Shown here piece after piece: positions 37,665 through 46,375 of a stretch of 64,000 nt of DNA. The stretch is from contig JAKSNP010000002.1 of NCBI GenBank assembly GCA_024399655.1, positions 62,001 to 126,000 on the forward strand, in the 5' to 3' direction. Both the position numbers and the translations under genes were made by a program. Below the pieces are notes generated by a model. It made no database searches. It saw only the letters and a program-made list of their open reading frames with translations, and was not told where the DNA came from. Origin of the DNA: Paludibacteraceae bacterium (GTDB taxonomy: Bacteria > Bacteroidota > Bacteroidia > Bacteroidales > Paludibacteraceae). The stretch's first letter is position 1; every line of letters starts with the position of its first letter.

Positions 37665-37995
37665 TGGGAAATATATGCATATAGGAAAAAAATAATTCGA
37701 AATATTTGGATATAACGAGCATCGTATATTGAACGAGAACAGACAGACCGACAACTAAGTGGAAGGAGACCTTTACACTTCGGTTATGTTACGTTTATGT
37801 TACGTTTAGCTCTCGATAAAGACAGGAGTGAAAAATGTAATGGCAGGAGGGGATTGGGAGATGAAGAAAACGGCAACAAATAAATAATCTACTTGATTCA
37901 CGTTAGGCTGATGAAGAGAATTAAAAGAACCGGCAAGAAGTATATAAATCGCAAAATAAAAGACAGAAATTATTGACATTTGAATGAAAAATTGA
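37665..37995. other. Intergenic region after tsaE, 331 bases
   Basis: Contains copy B of the dispersed 11-base-period element (37733-37816) and a further 180 bases of A-rich sequence without a recognisable promoter. A 101-codon minus-strand frame (37806-38111) overlaps the next gene and the repeat and looks like chance. Confidence 0.6.
37733..37816 (+). repeat. Dispersed 11-base-period intergenic element, copy B
   Basis: The left end is ACGAGAAC, the core is TTATGTTACGT twice (37784-37805), and the right end is GCTCTCGA (37809-37816) followed by TAAAGACAGG. From CGGTTATG through CTCGA it matches copy A with one or two differences, while the middle is unlike copy A. Confidence 0.85.
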
Positions 37996-38820
37996 GTGAG
38001 AAGAAGAAAAAGACATATTAAATTCATCACAATATTTGTAGTGCTAATAACACTACTCCACTCTCTTCCTGCGGCAGCTACCGTAGAACATGAAAACATA
38101 CTAAGCATCAACTATGGAGGATTATGGCAACGTGATATGTATCTAAGTCCACTTCTATATAAAGGGATGGAAATAGGAATCACTAACGAATGGTGGCAAA
38201 CATTCAACCGTAATTCAAATTGGAAACATGAAGGACAGATACATTTAGAATTCGGATGGACATATTCGGAACCACATAATAATTTGATTTACTCAATCGG
38301 TATAAATTCCGGATGGGGCGCATTCTACTCCTGGAAATGGTCAGAAAAGGGCTGGGAGATAATATTAGGTCCTTACCTTGATTTAGACTTTATGCCACAA
38401 ATGCACGGAAAAGAAGTGAACAAACCTTTTTCAATGGATTTAAGTGTCAATATTTGTGCGAAAACCGGAGTGAGTTATCATTTCAAAGGGAAAAAAAGTT
38501 CGTATCGTTTACGCTATCTGATTCAAACCAATCTAATAGGAACGGATTATATGCAGGATTATTGGCAATCGTATTACGAACTAACAGAAGGAATCGTTGG
38601 CAATATCAGATGTAGCGGACCATGGAATCACAGAACACTAAAACATGAATTAACAATCGATATCCAATGCCCCCACTCCACCTGGCGCTTGGGAATAGCA
38701 CACCAATATATGGAATATGGAACACATGATATGTGGTTCACCAGGGAACAAGTAGAAGCAATCATCGGCACCAGTTTCAGATACAAAACAACTCCCAACA
38801 AACCTTTAGTTCTGGAATGA
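37996..38820 (+). CDS. Exported DUF3316-like protein
   Basis: A 274-residue protein with a signal peptide after a basic N-terminus (MRRRKRHIKFITIFVVLITL, cleavage near AAA/TVEHEN). The start is GTG at 37996; an ATG just upstream is followed at once by a stop. The mature part is rich in Trp, Tyr and Gly with alternating strands (HLEFGWTYSEPHNNLIYSIG, GVSYHFKGKKSSYRLRYL), suggesting an outer-membrane beta-barrel. The C-terminus has MEYGTHDMWFTREQVEAIIG. It resembles the Bacteroidetes DUF3316 family, function unknown; this match is from memory. It is 13 bases upstream of the S41 peptidase gene. Confidence 0.65.
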   Translation: MRRRKRHIKFITIFVVLITLLHSLPAAATVEHENILSINYGGLWQRDMYLSPLLYKGMEIGITNEWWQTFNRNSNWKHEGQIHLEFGWTYSEPHNNLIYSIGINSGWGAFYSWKWSEKGWEIILGPYLDLDFMPQMHGKEVNKPFSMDLSVNICAKTGVSYHFKGKKSSYRLRYLIQTNLIGTDYMQDYWQSYYELTEGIVGNIRCSGPWNHRTLKHELTIDIQCPHSTWRLGIAHQYMEYGTHDMWFTREQVEAIIGTSFRYKTTPNKPLVLE

Positions 38821-38833
38821 CCTGAGAAAAAAG

Positions 38834-39865
38834 ATGCAAAAACACATAATTTACATATTAACCATTTTCTGCTCCATATCTTGCACTCATCCTATGGATA
38901 AGACGTGTATAAACACACCAGAAGGCAATATGGAATATTTGTGGAAAACAATTGATCAGAAATATTGTTTTCATGAAGAAAAGGGTATAGACTGGCAAGG
39001 AGTGCATGATTTGTATCTTCCTCAAATTCAATCACTTGACCCAAAAGATTATCACGGTTTATTCGACCTTTTAGCACAAATGTTGGATACATTACAAGAC
39101 GGACACGTAAACTTATATTCCGACTTTGATATATCTTCATGTACCAAATGGTATGAAGGCTATGCCAAGAATTTCGATTGGCAGATTATACAAAAACAAT
39201 ACTTACATGATTACCGCATAGCCGGCAGTCTATATTATAATACAATTGATGAAGGAAGAGTAGGTTATATATATTATAGTTCGTTCAGCAACGGGTTTAA
39301 CGCGAGCAACATATATGAAGTACTTAAAACGTTCAATAATTGTAACGGAATTGTTTTAGATGTACGAAACAATGGTGGCGGAGCCATGGACAATGCCTAT
39401 AAATTAGCCTCGACATTTATAGAGAATGATACTATAGCCGGCTATTGGCAACACAAAACAGGTCCCGGGCATAATGATTTTTCAGAATTGGAAGAAATGT
39501 GGATACATGCTGACGATATGCCGGTCAAATGGCTAAAACCAGTAATAATTCTTAGCAACAGAAACGCATTTTCCGCAACTAATTTCTTTATCAGCTGTAT
39601 GAAGAACTGTGCTCCAAATTGTATTGTACTCGGAGACAAAAGCGGAGGAGGTGGAGGAATGCCGATGAGTTATGAACTACCCAATGGCTGGATGGTGCGA
39701 TTTTCAAGTATAAAAATGACGGATATAAATAAACAAAGTATAGAAGAAGGAATAGATCCAGATTTGAATGTACAAATGCTATCAACAGATTGCGACGATA
39801 TATTGGATGCAGCTATAGAATATATAAACAGCAAAACCATACATAAAATCAAAAACTACATTTAG
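38834..39865 (+). CDS. S41 family peptidase, lipoprotein
   Basis: C-terminal-processing-type serine peptidase of 343 residues, anchored by a lipoprotein signal (MQKHIIYILTIFCSISC, lipid-accepting Cys17). The Tsp-like core begins with GRVGYIYYSSFSNGF and GIVLDVRNNGGG near residue 180. The nucleophile region is LSNRNAFSATNFF near residue 238 with the probable catalytic Ser. GGGGGMPMSYELPNGW follows. No PDZ domain is evident. It sits between the DUF3316-like gene and the ABC ATPase gene; its substrate is unknown. Confidence 0.88.
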   Translation: MQKHIIYILTIFCSISCTHPMDKTCINTPEGNMEYLWKTIDQKYCFHEEKGIDWQGVHDLYLPQIQSLDPKDYHGLFDLLAQMLDTLQDGHVNLYSDFDISSCTKWYEGYAKNFDWQIIQKQYLHDYRIAGSLYYNTIDEGRVGYIYYSSFSNGFNASNIYEVLKTFNNCNGIVLDVRNNGGGAMDNAYKLASTFIENDTIAGYWQHKTGPGHNDFSELEEMWIHADDMPVKWLKPVIILSNRNAFSATNFFISCMKNCAPNCIVLGDKSGGGGGMPMSYELPNGWMVRFSSIKMTDINKQSIEEGIDPDLNVQMLSTDCDDILDAAIEYINSKTIHKIKNYI

Positions 39866-39888
39866 CATAATAGCACATACAAAAGAAT

Positions 39889-40536
39889 ATGATAAAAATA
39901 AATGACATACACAAAAGTTTCGGAACACTTCAAGTGCTAAAAGGGGTCAATTTGACGGTAGAAAAAGGGGAGATTGTAGCCATTGTGGGTAAAAGCGGAG
40001 CCGGAAAAACAACACTTTTGCAAATCATAGGAACATTAGACAGACCTGATTCCGGTAATGTAGAAATAGAAGGAATCAATCCTCTGACTCTAAATGAAAA
40101 AGAGTTGGCAAAATTCAGGAATCGTCATATCGGATTTATCTTCCAATTCCACCAATTATTACCTGAATTTACAGCCTTGGAGAATGTAATGATACCCGCA
40201 TTAATAGCAGGAGAAAAACGCCTATCCGCTCAAGAAAGAGCAGAAAAACTTCTGAACGAATTGGGATTACACGATAGAATGGAACATAAGCCCAACGAAT
40301 TGAGCGGTGGAGAAAAACAACGTGTAGCAGCAGCAAGAGCAATGATAATGCAACCAAGCGTTATTTTGGCAGACGAACCAAGCGGGAGTCTTGATGAACA
40401 AAACAAACAAGAATTGCATAAATTGTTACTCACTATGCGCGAACAATACGGACAAACCATCATAATCGTAACGCACGATCATGATTTAGCTCGAATAAGT
40501 GACCGAATAATAGAAATAAAAGATGGAAAAATTTAG
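39889..40536 (+). CDS. LolD-like ABC transporter ATPase
   Basis: ATP-binding subunit of a MacB/LolD-type ABC system, of the kind that extracts lipoproteins or drives envelope transport. It is 215 residues. Walker A is [10 protein letters not shown] near residue 32, the signature [14 protein letters not shown] near 138, Walker [13 protein letters not shown] near 158, and the His switch VTHDHDL near 194. No permease is adjacent, so its partner is encoded elsewhere. The last 14 bases overlap the gldB start, and the flanking lipoprotein genes fit an envelope role. Confidence 0.92.
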   Translation: MIKINDIHKSFGTLQVLKGVNLTVEKGEIVAIVGKSGAGKTTLLQIIGTLDRPDSGNVEIEGINPLTLNEKELAKFRNRHIGFIFQFHQLLPEFTALENVMIPALIAGEKRLSAQERAEKLLNELGLHDRMEHKPNELSGGEKQRVAAARAMIMQPSVILADEPSGSLDEQNKQELHKLLLTMREQYGQTIIIVTHDHDLARISDRIIEIKDGKI

Positions 40537-41524
40537 TTGGCTCATATTGGCAACCTTAACACTATGCAGTTGCCATCATTCATCCTCTTATTTTCCCAAA
40601 GAAATGGAGGAAAAACATATTGAAATAGTGCGTTTCGATAACGCAGTATTGAATGTCCGTCCGGAATCAGCACGTGAAGATATCGAACTGCTATATGAAG
40701 AATATCCCATATTTATGCCAGTATGGGTAGAAAATATATTGGGAATACCCGTAGAAGATACCACTTATTTAGCCGAAGCGCTTCCTTCATTTTTGAATGA
40801 TACCACATACGGTTTCAAAGCAACAAATGAGCGAGCAAAAGAACAATATGCAGATATCAACGATATTCAAAAGGAATTGGACAATGCATTTACAAAAATA
40901 GCCTATTTATGGCCAGAATGGCCAATTCCTACGTTATATCTCTTCATATCCGGTTTTAATGCCTCCATTCTTTTTATTGATGATGATTTGGCAGCCGGAG
41001 TGGACATGTACTTAGGAAGTGATTACGAATACTATAATCGTGTAGTATATGAATACCAGAAACAAACCATGCGTAAAGAATGTCTTTCGACAGATGTAGT
41101 TAGCGCCTATCTATTTCGGAATATTCCCATGGGAGGAAGCAAAAACCGTTTGCTTGAAAACATGATCTATCGTGGAAAAGTAATGTATCTATTGGCACAA
41201 ATAATGGATCAGCCATACTTTGAAACAATGGGATATACGCGTGAACAATGGGATTGGTGTGAACATAACGAACGCGCAATATGGAACACAATTATGGATA
41301 AACGTGACCTATTTAAGACCGAAGCCATAGTACTGACATCCTATTTGAACGAAGGACCATTTACCCAAGAGGTATCCCAACAAGCTCCCGGACGATTGGG
41401 AACATGGGTAGGATGGCAAATAGTAGAAAGCTATATGCATCATAATCCTGAAGTAACGTTACAAGAATTGATGGACGAATCAGATGCACAAAAGATATTA
41501 GAACAGAGTTATTATAAACCATGA
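40523..41524 (+). CDS. gldB: Gliding-motility-type lipoprotein GldB
   Basis: Lipoprotein of 333 residues of the GldB family, required for gliding in Flavobacterium and widespread in non-motile Bacteroidetes. The lipoprotein signal is [17 protein letters not shown] (Cys17). The mature part carries the family features [38 protein letters not shown] and the C-terminal [16 protein letters not shown]; the last resembles a DUF2268-like metallopeptidase relic without a clear HExxH. It overlaps the ABC ATPase gene by 14 bases and sufS by 4 (ATGA). Confidence 0.9.
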   Translation: MEKFSWLILATLTLCSCHHSSSYFPKEMEEKHIEIVRFDNAVLNVRPESAREDIELLYEEYPIFMPVWVENILGIPVEDTTYLAEALPSFLNDTTYGFKATNERAKEQYADINDIQKELDNAFTKIAYLWPEWPIPTLYLFISGFNASILFIDDDLAAGVDMYLGSDYEYYNRVVYEYQKQTMRKECLSTDVVSAYLFRNIPMGGSKNRLLENMIYRGKVMYLLAQIMDQPYFETMGYTREQWDWCEHNERAIWNTIMDKRDLFKTEAIVLTSYLNEGPFTQEVSQQAPGRLGTWVGWQIVESYMHHNPEVTLQELMDESDAQKILEQSYYKP

Positions 41525-42738
41525 ACAGACAAGATTTTCCTATTCTTAATGAACAGGTATATGGCAAAAAACTGATATACCTGGATAATGCAGCCACAAC
41601 ACAAAAACCTCAACAGGTGATAGATGCGATAGTGGAAGCATATAGCCATTGTAATGCCAATATACATAGAGGAGTTCACCATTTAAGTCAAATAGCAACA
41701 CTCAGACATGAAGAAGCCCGTAATCATGTAGCACAATTTATAGGAGCCAAATCATCAAAAGAAATCATTTTTACAAAAGGAACTACCGACAGTTTGAATA
41801 TGTTGGCTTTTTCACTAGGTGAAGCCATAGTGAATGCCGGAGACGAAATTATTGTTTCCGCCCTTGAACATCATTCGAATATAGTGCCATGGCAAATGCT
41901 CTGCGAACGCAAACAAGCCATATTGAAAGTGATTCCTTTGACCCAAAATCTGGAACTGGATATAAATGCATATAAAACATTACTTTCATCACGGACCAAA
42001 TTGGTCAGTGTAGCACATGTCAGTAATGTATTAGGCATTATCAATCCAATAAAAGAAATCATTAAACTCGCTCACGAACAAAATATACCAGTATGTATTG
42101 ACGGTGCGCAGAGTGTTCCTCATTTGCCTGTGAATGTACAAGAATTGGATTGCGATTTTCTGGTATGCTCGGCACATAAAATGTATGGACCAACCGGAAT
42201 AGGCGTTTTGTACGGAAAAGAAGAATGGCTTGAAAAATTACCCCCAGCACAGGGTGGGGGAGAAATGATAGATCATGTTCGTTGGCAAGGTACCACATAT
42301 AATCAGTTGCCATATAAATTTGAAGCGGGAACACCTAACTATATAGGAAGTTATGTATTCGGAGAAGCTTTACATTATATAGAAAAAATCGGTAGAGACG
42401 TTATCGCAAAAGAAGAAAAAGAATTATGCGAATACGCTGAACAACAACTATTACAAGTGAAAGGCGTAAAAGTGTATGCTTCGGGATTACAGAAAGCAGG
42501 AGCAATCAGTTTTAATGTATTTCAAACAAACGGCCAATTGATACATCCTTTTGACATCGGAACATTACTTGACCGACAAGGAGTAGCTGTAAGAACCGGT
42601 CACCATTGTGCCGAACCATTAATTGACCTGTTAGGTATTCCAGGAACCATCCGAATATCATTTGCTTTATACAATACACGAGAAGAAGTGGACATATTTA
42701 TTGCCGCATTACGCAAAGCAGTAATGATGCTCTCATAA
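41521..42738 (+). CDS. sufS: Cysteine desulfurase, SufS type
   Basis: PLP enzyme that releases sulfur from cysteine for Fe-S cluster assembly. It is 405 residues. IYLDNAATTQKPQQVIDA opens the protein, LEHHSNIVPWQ carries the PLP-stacking His, and SAHKMYGPTGIGVLYG near residue 218 carries the PLP lysine. RTGHHCAEPL near 358-367 carries the catalytic Cys on the short SufS-type loop. No sufBCD genes are adjacent. It overlaps gldB by 4 bases. Confidence 0.95.
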   Translation: MNRQDFPILNEQVYGKKLIYLDNAATTQKPQQVIDAIVEAYSHCNANIHRGVHHLSQIATLRHEEARNHVAQFIGAKSSKEIIFTKGTTDSLNMLAFSLGEAIVNAGDEIIVSALEHHSNIVPWQMLCERKQAILKVIPLTQNLELDINAYKTLLSSRTKLVSVAHVSNVLGIINPIKEIIKLAHEQNIPVCIDGAQSVPHLPVNVQELDCDFLVCSAHKMYGPTGIGVLYGKEEWLEKLPPAQGGGEMIDHVRWQGTTYNQLPYKFEAGTPNYIGSYVFGEALHYIEKIGRDVIAKEEKELCEYAEQQLLQVKGVKVYASGLQKAGAISFNVFQTNGQLIHPFDIGTLLDRQGVAVRTGHHCAEPLIDLLGIPGTIRISFALYNTREEVDIFIAALRKAVMMLS

Positions 42739-42798
42739 ATAAATTTTCAATAGGAATATAAAGCGAAAAAAATTTCTATTCAGAATATAGAAATCATC

Positions 42799-43734
42799 GT
42801 GAAACTAAAAATAAACAGTATATTATTCTTTCTTCTTATAGTATCTACTCTCAGCGCTCAAACGCTGAGAGTAGTGTCATATAATGTTGAAAATCTATTT
42901 GATTGGAAACACGATAGTCTGAAAAATGACTTGGAATATACATCAACAGGCCTTAGGCATTGGACATATTCCCGTTATAAAAACAAAACCGAACAAATAG
43001 CACGGGTAATCGTAAACATAAGCAAAGAAAAGCCACTTGCTTTAATCGGATTATGTGAAATAGAAAACGAAAATTGTGTACAAAATTTGAATTATAAATT
43101 AAGACATTTTCACTACAGAACCCTTCATTATGAAAGTAGCGATGAACGAGGTGTGGATGTAGCCTTATTATATGACCCTAAACAATTTCGATTGATAGAT
43201 TCCGCAGCTCTTTATGTAGATTTAGGTGAAGATCACACTCGAGATATTCTATATGCAGCAGGAATAATAGCCAATGGAGACACGTTGCATATCATGGTAT
43301 GCCATTTGCCATCAATGATAGGTGGAAAAACAGCTTCACAATGGAAACGCGATCAAGCCAAAAAGGTAATTCAGACAAAGATTGACAGTATTTATTCCCA
43401 ACAACCCAATGCATCTATCATTATTATGGGTGATATGAACAGTTCACCTGTCAATGATTTGCTCGGCGTGGAAAACATGATGCTAACATATGAAAAGAAA
43501 GGGAAGGGCACTCATAAATACCACGGCATATGGACATGTCTTGATCAGTTTTATGTTTCGCCTTATGTGCAGGAAAACTGTAAAACAACAATATATGATG
43601 CAGTTTTTCTAATGGAAAAAGATGTAAAATTTCTTGATTTAAAGCCTAAACGAACTTTTGTAGGCTATCGCTATAACAAAGACGGTTATTCAGATCATTT
43701 ACCAATATATATGGAAATGAAAATTAACTACTAG
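42799..43734 (+). CDS. Exported endonuclease/exonuclease/phosphatase family protein
   Basis: A 311-residue member of the EEP superfamily (metal-dependent nuclease or phosphodiesterase fold). The signal peptide is MKLKINSILFFLLIVSTLSA, with a GTG start at 42799. Motifs: LRVVSYNVENLFDW, IGLCEIEN (metal-binding Glu), IIMGDMNSSP (catalytic Asp/Asn) and YSDHLPIYM (His). All are intact, so it is probably an active periplasmic or secreted hydrolase, perhaps a nuclease scavenging nucleic acids. A perfect 12-base-pair inverted repeat lies within the codons at the end of the signal peptide. It is the last gene of the plus-strand run. Confidence 0.9.
   Translation: MKLKINSILFFLLIVSTLSAQTLRVVSYNVENLFDWKHDSLKNDLEYTSTGLRHWTYSRYKNKTEQIARVIVNISKEKPLALIGLCEIENENCVQNLNYKLRHFHYRTLHYESSDERGVDVALLYDPKQFRLIDSAALYVDLGEDHTRDILYAAGIIANGDTLHIMVCHLPSMIGGKTASQWKRDQAKKVIQTKIDSIYSQQPNASIIIMGDMNSSPVNDLLGVENMMLTYEKKGKGTHKYHGIWTCLDQFYVSPYVQENCKTTIYDAVFLMEKDVKFLDLKPKRTFVGYRYNKDGYSDHLPIYMEMKINY
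42845..42874. repeat. Perfect 12-base inverted repeat inside the nuclease gene
   Basis: CTACTCTCAGCG (42845-42856) and its exact complement CGCTGAGAGTAG (42863-42874) flank the 6-base loop CTCAAA. In the mRNA this would be a stable hairpin about 45 bases after the start codon, at the signal peptide cleavage region. Confidence 0.85.
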
Positions 43735-43773
43735 CAATAGTCTAGTAATCCTCTAGTATTTTATCGACAAAAG
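43730..43773. repeat. 11-base-period repeat at a convergent gene junction
   Basis: ACTAGCAATAG, TCTAGTAATCC and TCTAGTATTTT follow one another with CTAG at 11-base spacing. The next 11 bases, ATCGACAAAAG, resemble the right-hand end of copies A and B. The first unit includes the stop codon of the nuclease gene. The same GTAATCC wording is found in the array at 49005. Confidence 0.65.
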
Positions 43774-43785
43774 AGGGATATCAAA

Positions 43786-44286
43786 TCAAGAACGGAAAGA
43801 GAAATATTTTTGCCCGAAGAAACTAACCACAACCGTAATTATTGTAATGACCATTTTGCTTGGTGTAGGATACCATCCGAAAATGTCTACACAAAGTTTA
43901 AGGCCAAAATAATTTATAGCCAAATTAACAGCTACAATAAGGATATATCTGACCAGTTGACGAGCACCATGCAAATAAGATTGAGTGAATGTAACATTAC
44001 GATTGAGCCAAAAACCTGTAAAAAGAGTTATTGGAAAGACTATACAAAGTGTAGCTATATGAGGAGTTATGCAAAGCGGTTGTCCAAAAACAGTTTCAAA
44101 ACTTTGTAGATATACCAATTGATGGCCAATAATAAAATTATAGACAATAAAGTACAAAATCCAATCCAAAACCATATTTCCTCCACCACAAGCAGCATAG
44201 CGAAAAACCTGCTGAGAAAGGCATTTGCGGAACGGCGGATAAAAAAAATCCACTATTTTGGTAATATTTTGCGCTAAATTAGCCAT
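43786..44286 (-). CDS. GtrA family membrane protein
   Basis: A small inner-membrane protein of 166 residues with four hydrophobic segments, of the GtrA family. Characterised members help move undecaprenyl-linked sugars across the membrane for glycan decoration. FRYAACGGGNMVLDWILYF opens the first segment, GFWLNRNVTF is the characteristic loop and ISVVVSFFGQKYFSF-like sequence ends the protein. It has its own promoter, facing that of rsmA. No glycosyltransferase is adjacent; a link to the glycan operon at 13780-20076 is conceivable but unsupported. Confidence 0.9.
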   Translation of the reverse strand: MANLAQNITKIVDFFYPPFRKCLSQQVFRYAACGGGNMVLDWILYFIVYNFIIGHQLVYLQSFETVFGQPLCITPHIATLCIVFPITLFTGFWLNRNVTFTQSYLHGARQLVRYILIVAVNLAINYFGLKLCVDIFGWYPTPSKMVITIITVVVSFFGQKYFSFRS

Positions 44287-44290
44287 TTTG

Positions 44291-44322
44291 TTTGCATAAT
44301 TAAAAAAAATCCCTTAACTTTG
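44291..44322 (+). promoter_or_regulatory. Promoter of rsmA
   Basis: TTTG (44291-44294), 20 bases, TAACTTTG (44315-44322). It faces the gtrA promoter, so each transcript starts within or next to the other promoter. The leader to rsmA is about 100 bases. Confidence 0.75.
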
Positions 44323-44338
44323 CAGCCAAATTTGCGTG

Positions 44339-44370
44339 CAAAGGTACAAAAAATATTTGAAGTACACAAA
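44339..44370 (-). promoter_or_regulatory. Promoter of gtrA
   Basis: Minus strand: TTTG (44367-44370), 20 bases, TACCTTTG (44339-44346). It would read leftward across the rsmA promoter. Confidence 0.75.
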
Positions 44371-44428
44371 TTTGCCAATAAAAATAATCACTATTTAATC
44401 ACTTCAATGGACGACTATCACCCTAATA

Positions 44429-45241
44429 ATGCAAAGAGTACGCGCCAAGAAATCGTTGGGTCAGCACTTCTTGAAAGATTTGGGCATCGCCCAAAGAATT
44501 GCTGATACAGTATCGTTCGACCAATCAGTCGATCGTATTCCTTTTGATGTAAATAATAAAGTTCCCGTACTTGAAATAGGTCCGGGTACCGGTGTATTGA
44601 CTCAATTCTTACTGAAAAACAACCATATCAAATTAACAGCTATTGAATTGGATTCGGAAAGTGTGGAATATTTGCAAGAGTGGTATCCAGAATTACATTT
44701 GATAGAAGGAGATTTTTTAAAACTTGATTTGGATGAATTATATCCAGAAGGAAAATTCTGTGTAATCGGCAATTACCCATATAATATATCAAGCCAAATC
44801 TTTTTCAAAGTATTGGATTATAAAGATAGAATACCCATATGTTCCGGAATGATACAAAAAGAAGTGGCTGAACGCATAGCTTCCAAACCCGGTAAAAAAG
44901 CATATGGTATATTATCCGTACTATTACAAGCCTATTATGATATAGAATATCTTTTTACAGTAGACGAATATGTATTTGCCCCTCCTCCAAAGGTGAAATC
45001 GGCTGTCATCAAAATGACAAGGAACAGTAGAACACATTTGGATTGTGATGAAAATATGTTCCGTATCATAGTGAAGACAGCCTTTAATCAACGACGAAAA
45101 CAGTTGCGCAATTCACTTCAACAAATAGCCGGAAAAGGAAATCCGCTATTAGAAGATGAAATTTTCACAAAGCGACCAGAACAACTGAGTGTAGAAGAAT
45201 TTGTAGAACTAACTAAAATGCTACAAAAATGTCAGAACTGA
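44429..45241 (+). CDS. rsmA: 16S rRNA dimethyladenosine transferase
   Basis: Dimethylates two adjacent adenines near the 3' end of 16S rRNA late in 30S assembly (KsgA). It is 270 residues. KKSLGQHFLKD at 7-17 is the N-terminal signature, VLEIGPGTGVLT near 47 binds SAM, and GNYPYNISSQIFF near 113 is the NxPY catalytic motif. APPPKVKSAVI and TAFNQRRKQLRNSL complete the C-terminal domain. The end overlaps corA by 13 bases, so both share the promoter at 44291. Confidence 0.97.
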   Translation: MQRVRAKKSLGQHFLKDLGIAQRIADTVSFDQSVDRIPFDVNNKVPVLEIGPGTGVLTQFLLKNNHIKLTAIELDSESVEYLQEWYPELHLIEGDFLKLDLDELYPEGKFCVIGNYPYNISSQIFFKVLDYKDRIPICSGMIQKEVAERIASKPGKKAYGILSVLLQAYYDIEYLFTVDEYVFAPPPKVKSAVIKMTRNSRTHLDCDENMFRIIVKTAFNQRRKQLRNSLQQIAGKGNPLLEDEIFTKRPEQLSVEEFVELTKMLQKCQN

Positions 45242-46176
45242 GAATTTTCTTTAAGGATCAAGAAAAAATAAAAGTAGCTCGTACACTTACGGCATTAAAG
45301 GAACTGGATAAAAAAGACATTATCTGGATTGATTTGCTTGATGTATCAGACAAAACAGAGGATACATTAGAAGGTTTCCTGAAAATTGATATTCAGGAAG
45401 ACGAAGAAATGGAAGAAATCGAGATGTCAAGCCGTTATATACAAACTGATGACAGTATAGTGGCCAACAGTAACTTTTTACGAGACAACTTTGAAGTGGA
45501 ACCTGTCAACTTTATTGTAAAAAACAATATATTGGTGACTACTCGCGATGTTGAGTTAGGGAGTTTTTCAGATACATTCAAAAAAATGTATGTAAACGCC
45601 CGAAATTTTCCTACCGGATTCCATGTATTAGTTTCATTAATGGAAACACGTGTTGAGCGAGATGCAGACTTAATCGAGGACACTACAGATTTAATTACAG
45701 CACTTAGTAAAGAAATCAATGCAAGTGATCATGTAGATGAAGATGTGTTGATTCAAATAAAAGATTTACAGGAAAAAGTAACCATTATCCGTCAAAATAT
45801 AATGGATAAACAACGTGTTATAAGTAATCTGCTCAAGTGTGATTTTATACCAGACGATTTACAACCACGCTTAACTATGATTATTAAAGATATAAATTCA
45901 CTTTTCGATTATACACGTTTTGGTTTTGATCGTCTTGACTATCTGCAAGATACATTCTTGGGTTTGGTAAATATTGAGCAAAACAAAATTATCAAAATAT
46001 TCACTATTGTAAATATATTATTCTTACCGCCAACATTAGTAGCAAGTATGTACGGAATGAATTTTGACTTTATGCCAGAATTACATTGGACTTATGGTTA
46101 TCTGTTTGCTTTAGGACTAATGTTCTTATTCACTTTACTTGTCTTGTTGATTTTCAGACTAAAAAAATTGTTATGA
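45229..46176 (+). CDS. corA: CorA family magnesium/divalent metal channel
   Basis: Inner-membrane Mg2+ channel of 315 residues. A long cytoplasmic, mostly helical N-terminal domain (to about residue 250) precedes two C-terminal transmembrane helices. The first ends with the ion-selectivity motif YGMNF near residue 273, followed by the acidic periplasmic loop FMPELHW. The basic C-terminus RLKKLL is as expected. Transcribed with rsmA; a hairpin terminator follows. Confidence 0.94.
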   Translation: MSELRIFFKDQEKIKVARTLTALKELDKKDIIWIDLLDVSDKTEDTLEGFLKIDIQEDEEMEEIEMSSRYIQTDDSIVANSNFLRDNFEVEPVNFIVKNNILVTTRDVELGSFSDTFKKMYVNARNFPTGFHVLVSLMETRVERDADLIEDTTDLITALSKEINASDHVDEDVLIQIKDLQEKVTIIRQNIMDKQRVISNLLKCDFIPDDLQPRLTMIIKDINSLFDYTRFGFDRLDYLQDTFLGLVNIEQNKIIKIFTIVNILFLPPTLVASMYGMNFDFMPELHWTYGYLFALGLMFLFTLLVLLIFRLKKLL

Positions 46177-46204
46177 ACATAGTTTTCAACATATAATAAA
46201 AAGA

Positions 46205-46258
46205 AATGTTCACTGTAGATTAAAACACGAAGTTTTAAATACAATGAACATTTTTTTT
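46205..46258 (+). terminator. Terminator after corA
   Basis: AATGTTCA...TGTA (from 46205) pairs with TACA...TGAACATT (46240-46252), with an inner TTAAAAC/GTTTTAA stem, and runs into eight T. It may also serve the convergent TlpA-like gene. Confidence 0.8.
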
Positions 46259-46375
46259 ATAAAGAAAGTAAAGAATTACTCCTTAGAAATCAAACAATTA
46301 AAGTAATTATCAACCATTTGAACAAAGTATATATATCAATCTATTTAAAAAGAAAATATGATAATAATATAATAC

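Noticed and set aside
37806..38111. 101-codon hydrophobic minus-strand frame
   Set aside because: It overlaps the repeat element and the signal-peptide region of the DUF3316-like gene; hydrophobicity is an antisense effect and no promoter precedes it.
44320..44505. 61-codon plus-strand frame before rsmA
   Set aside because: It overlaps rsmA in another frame and starts within the promoter; no coding character.
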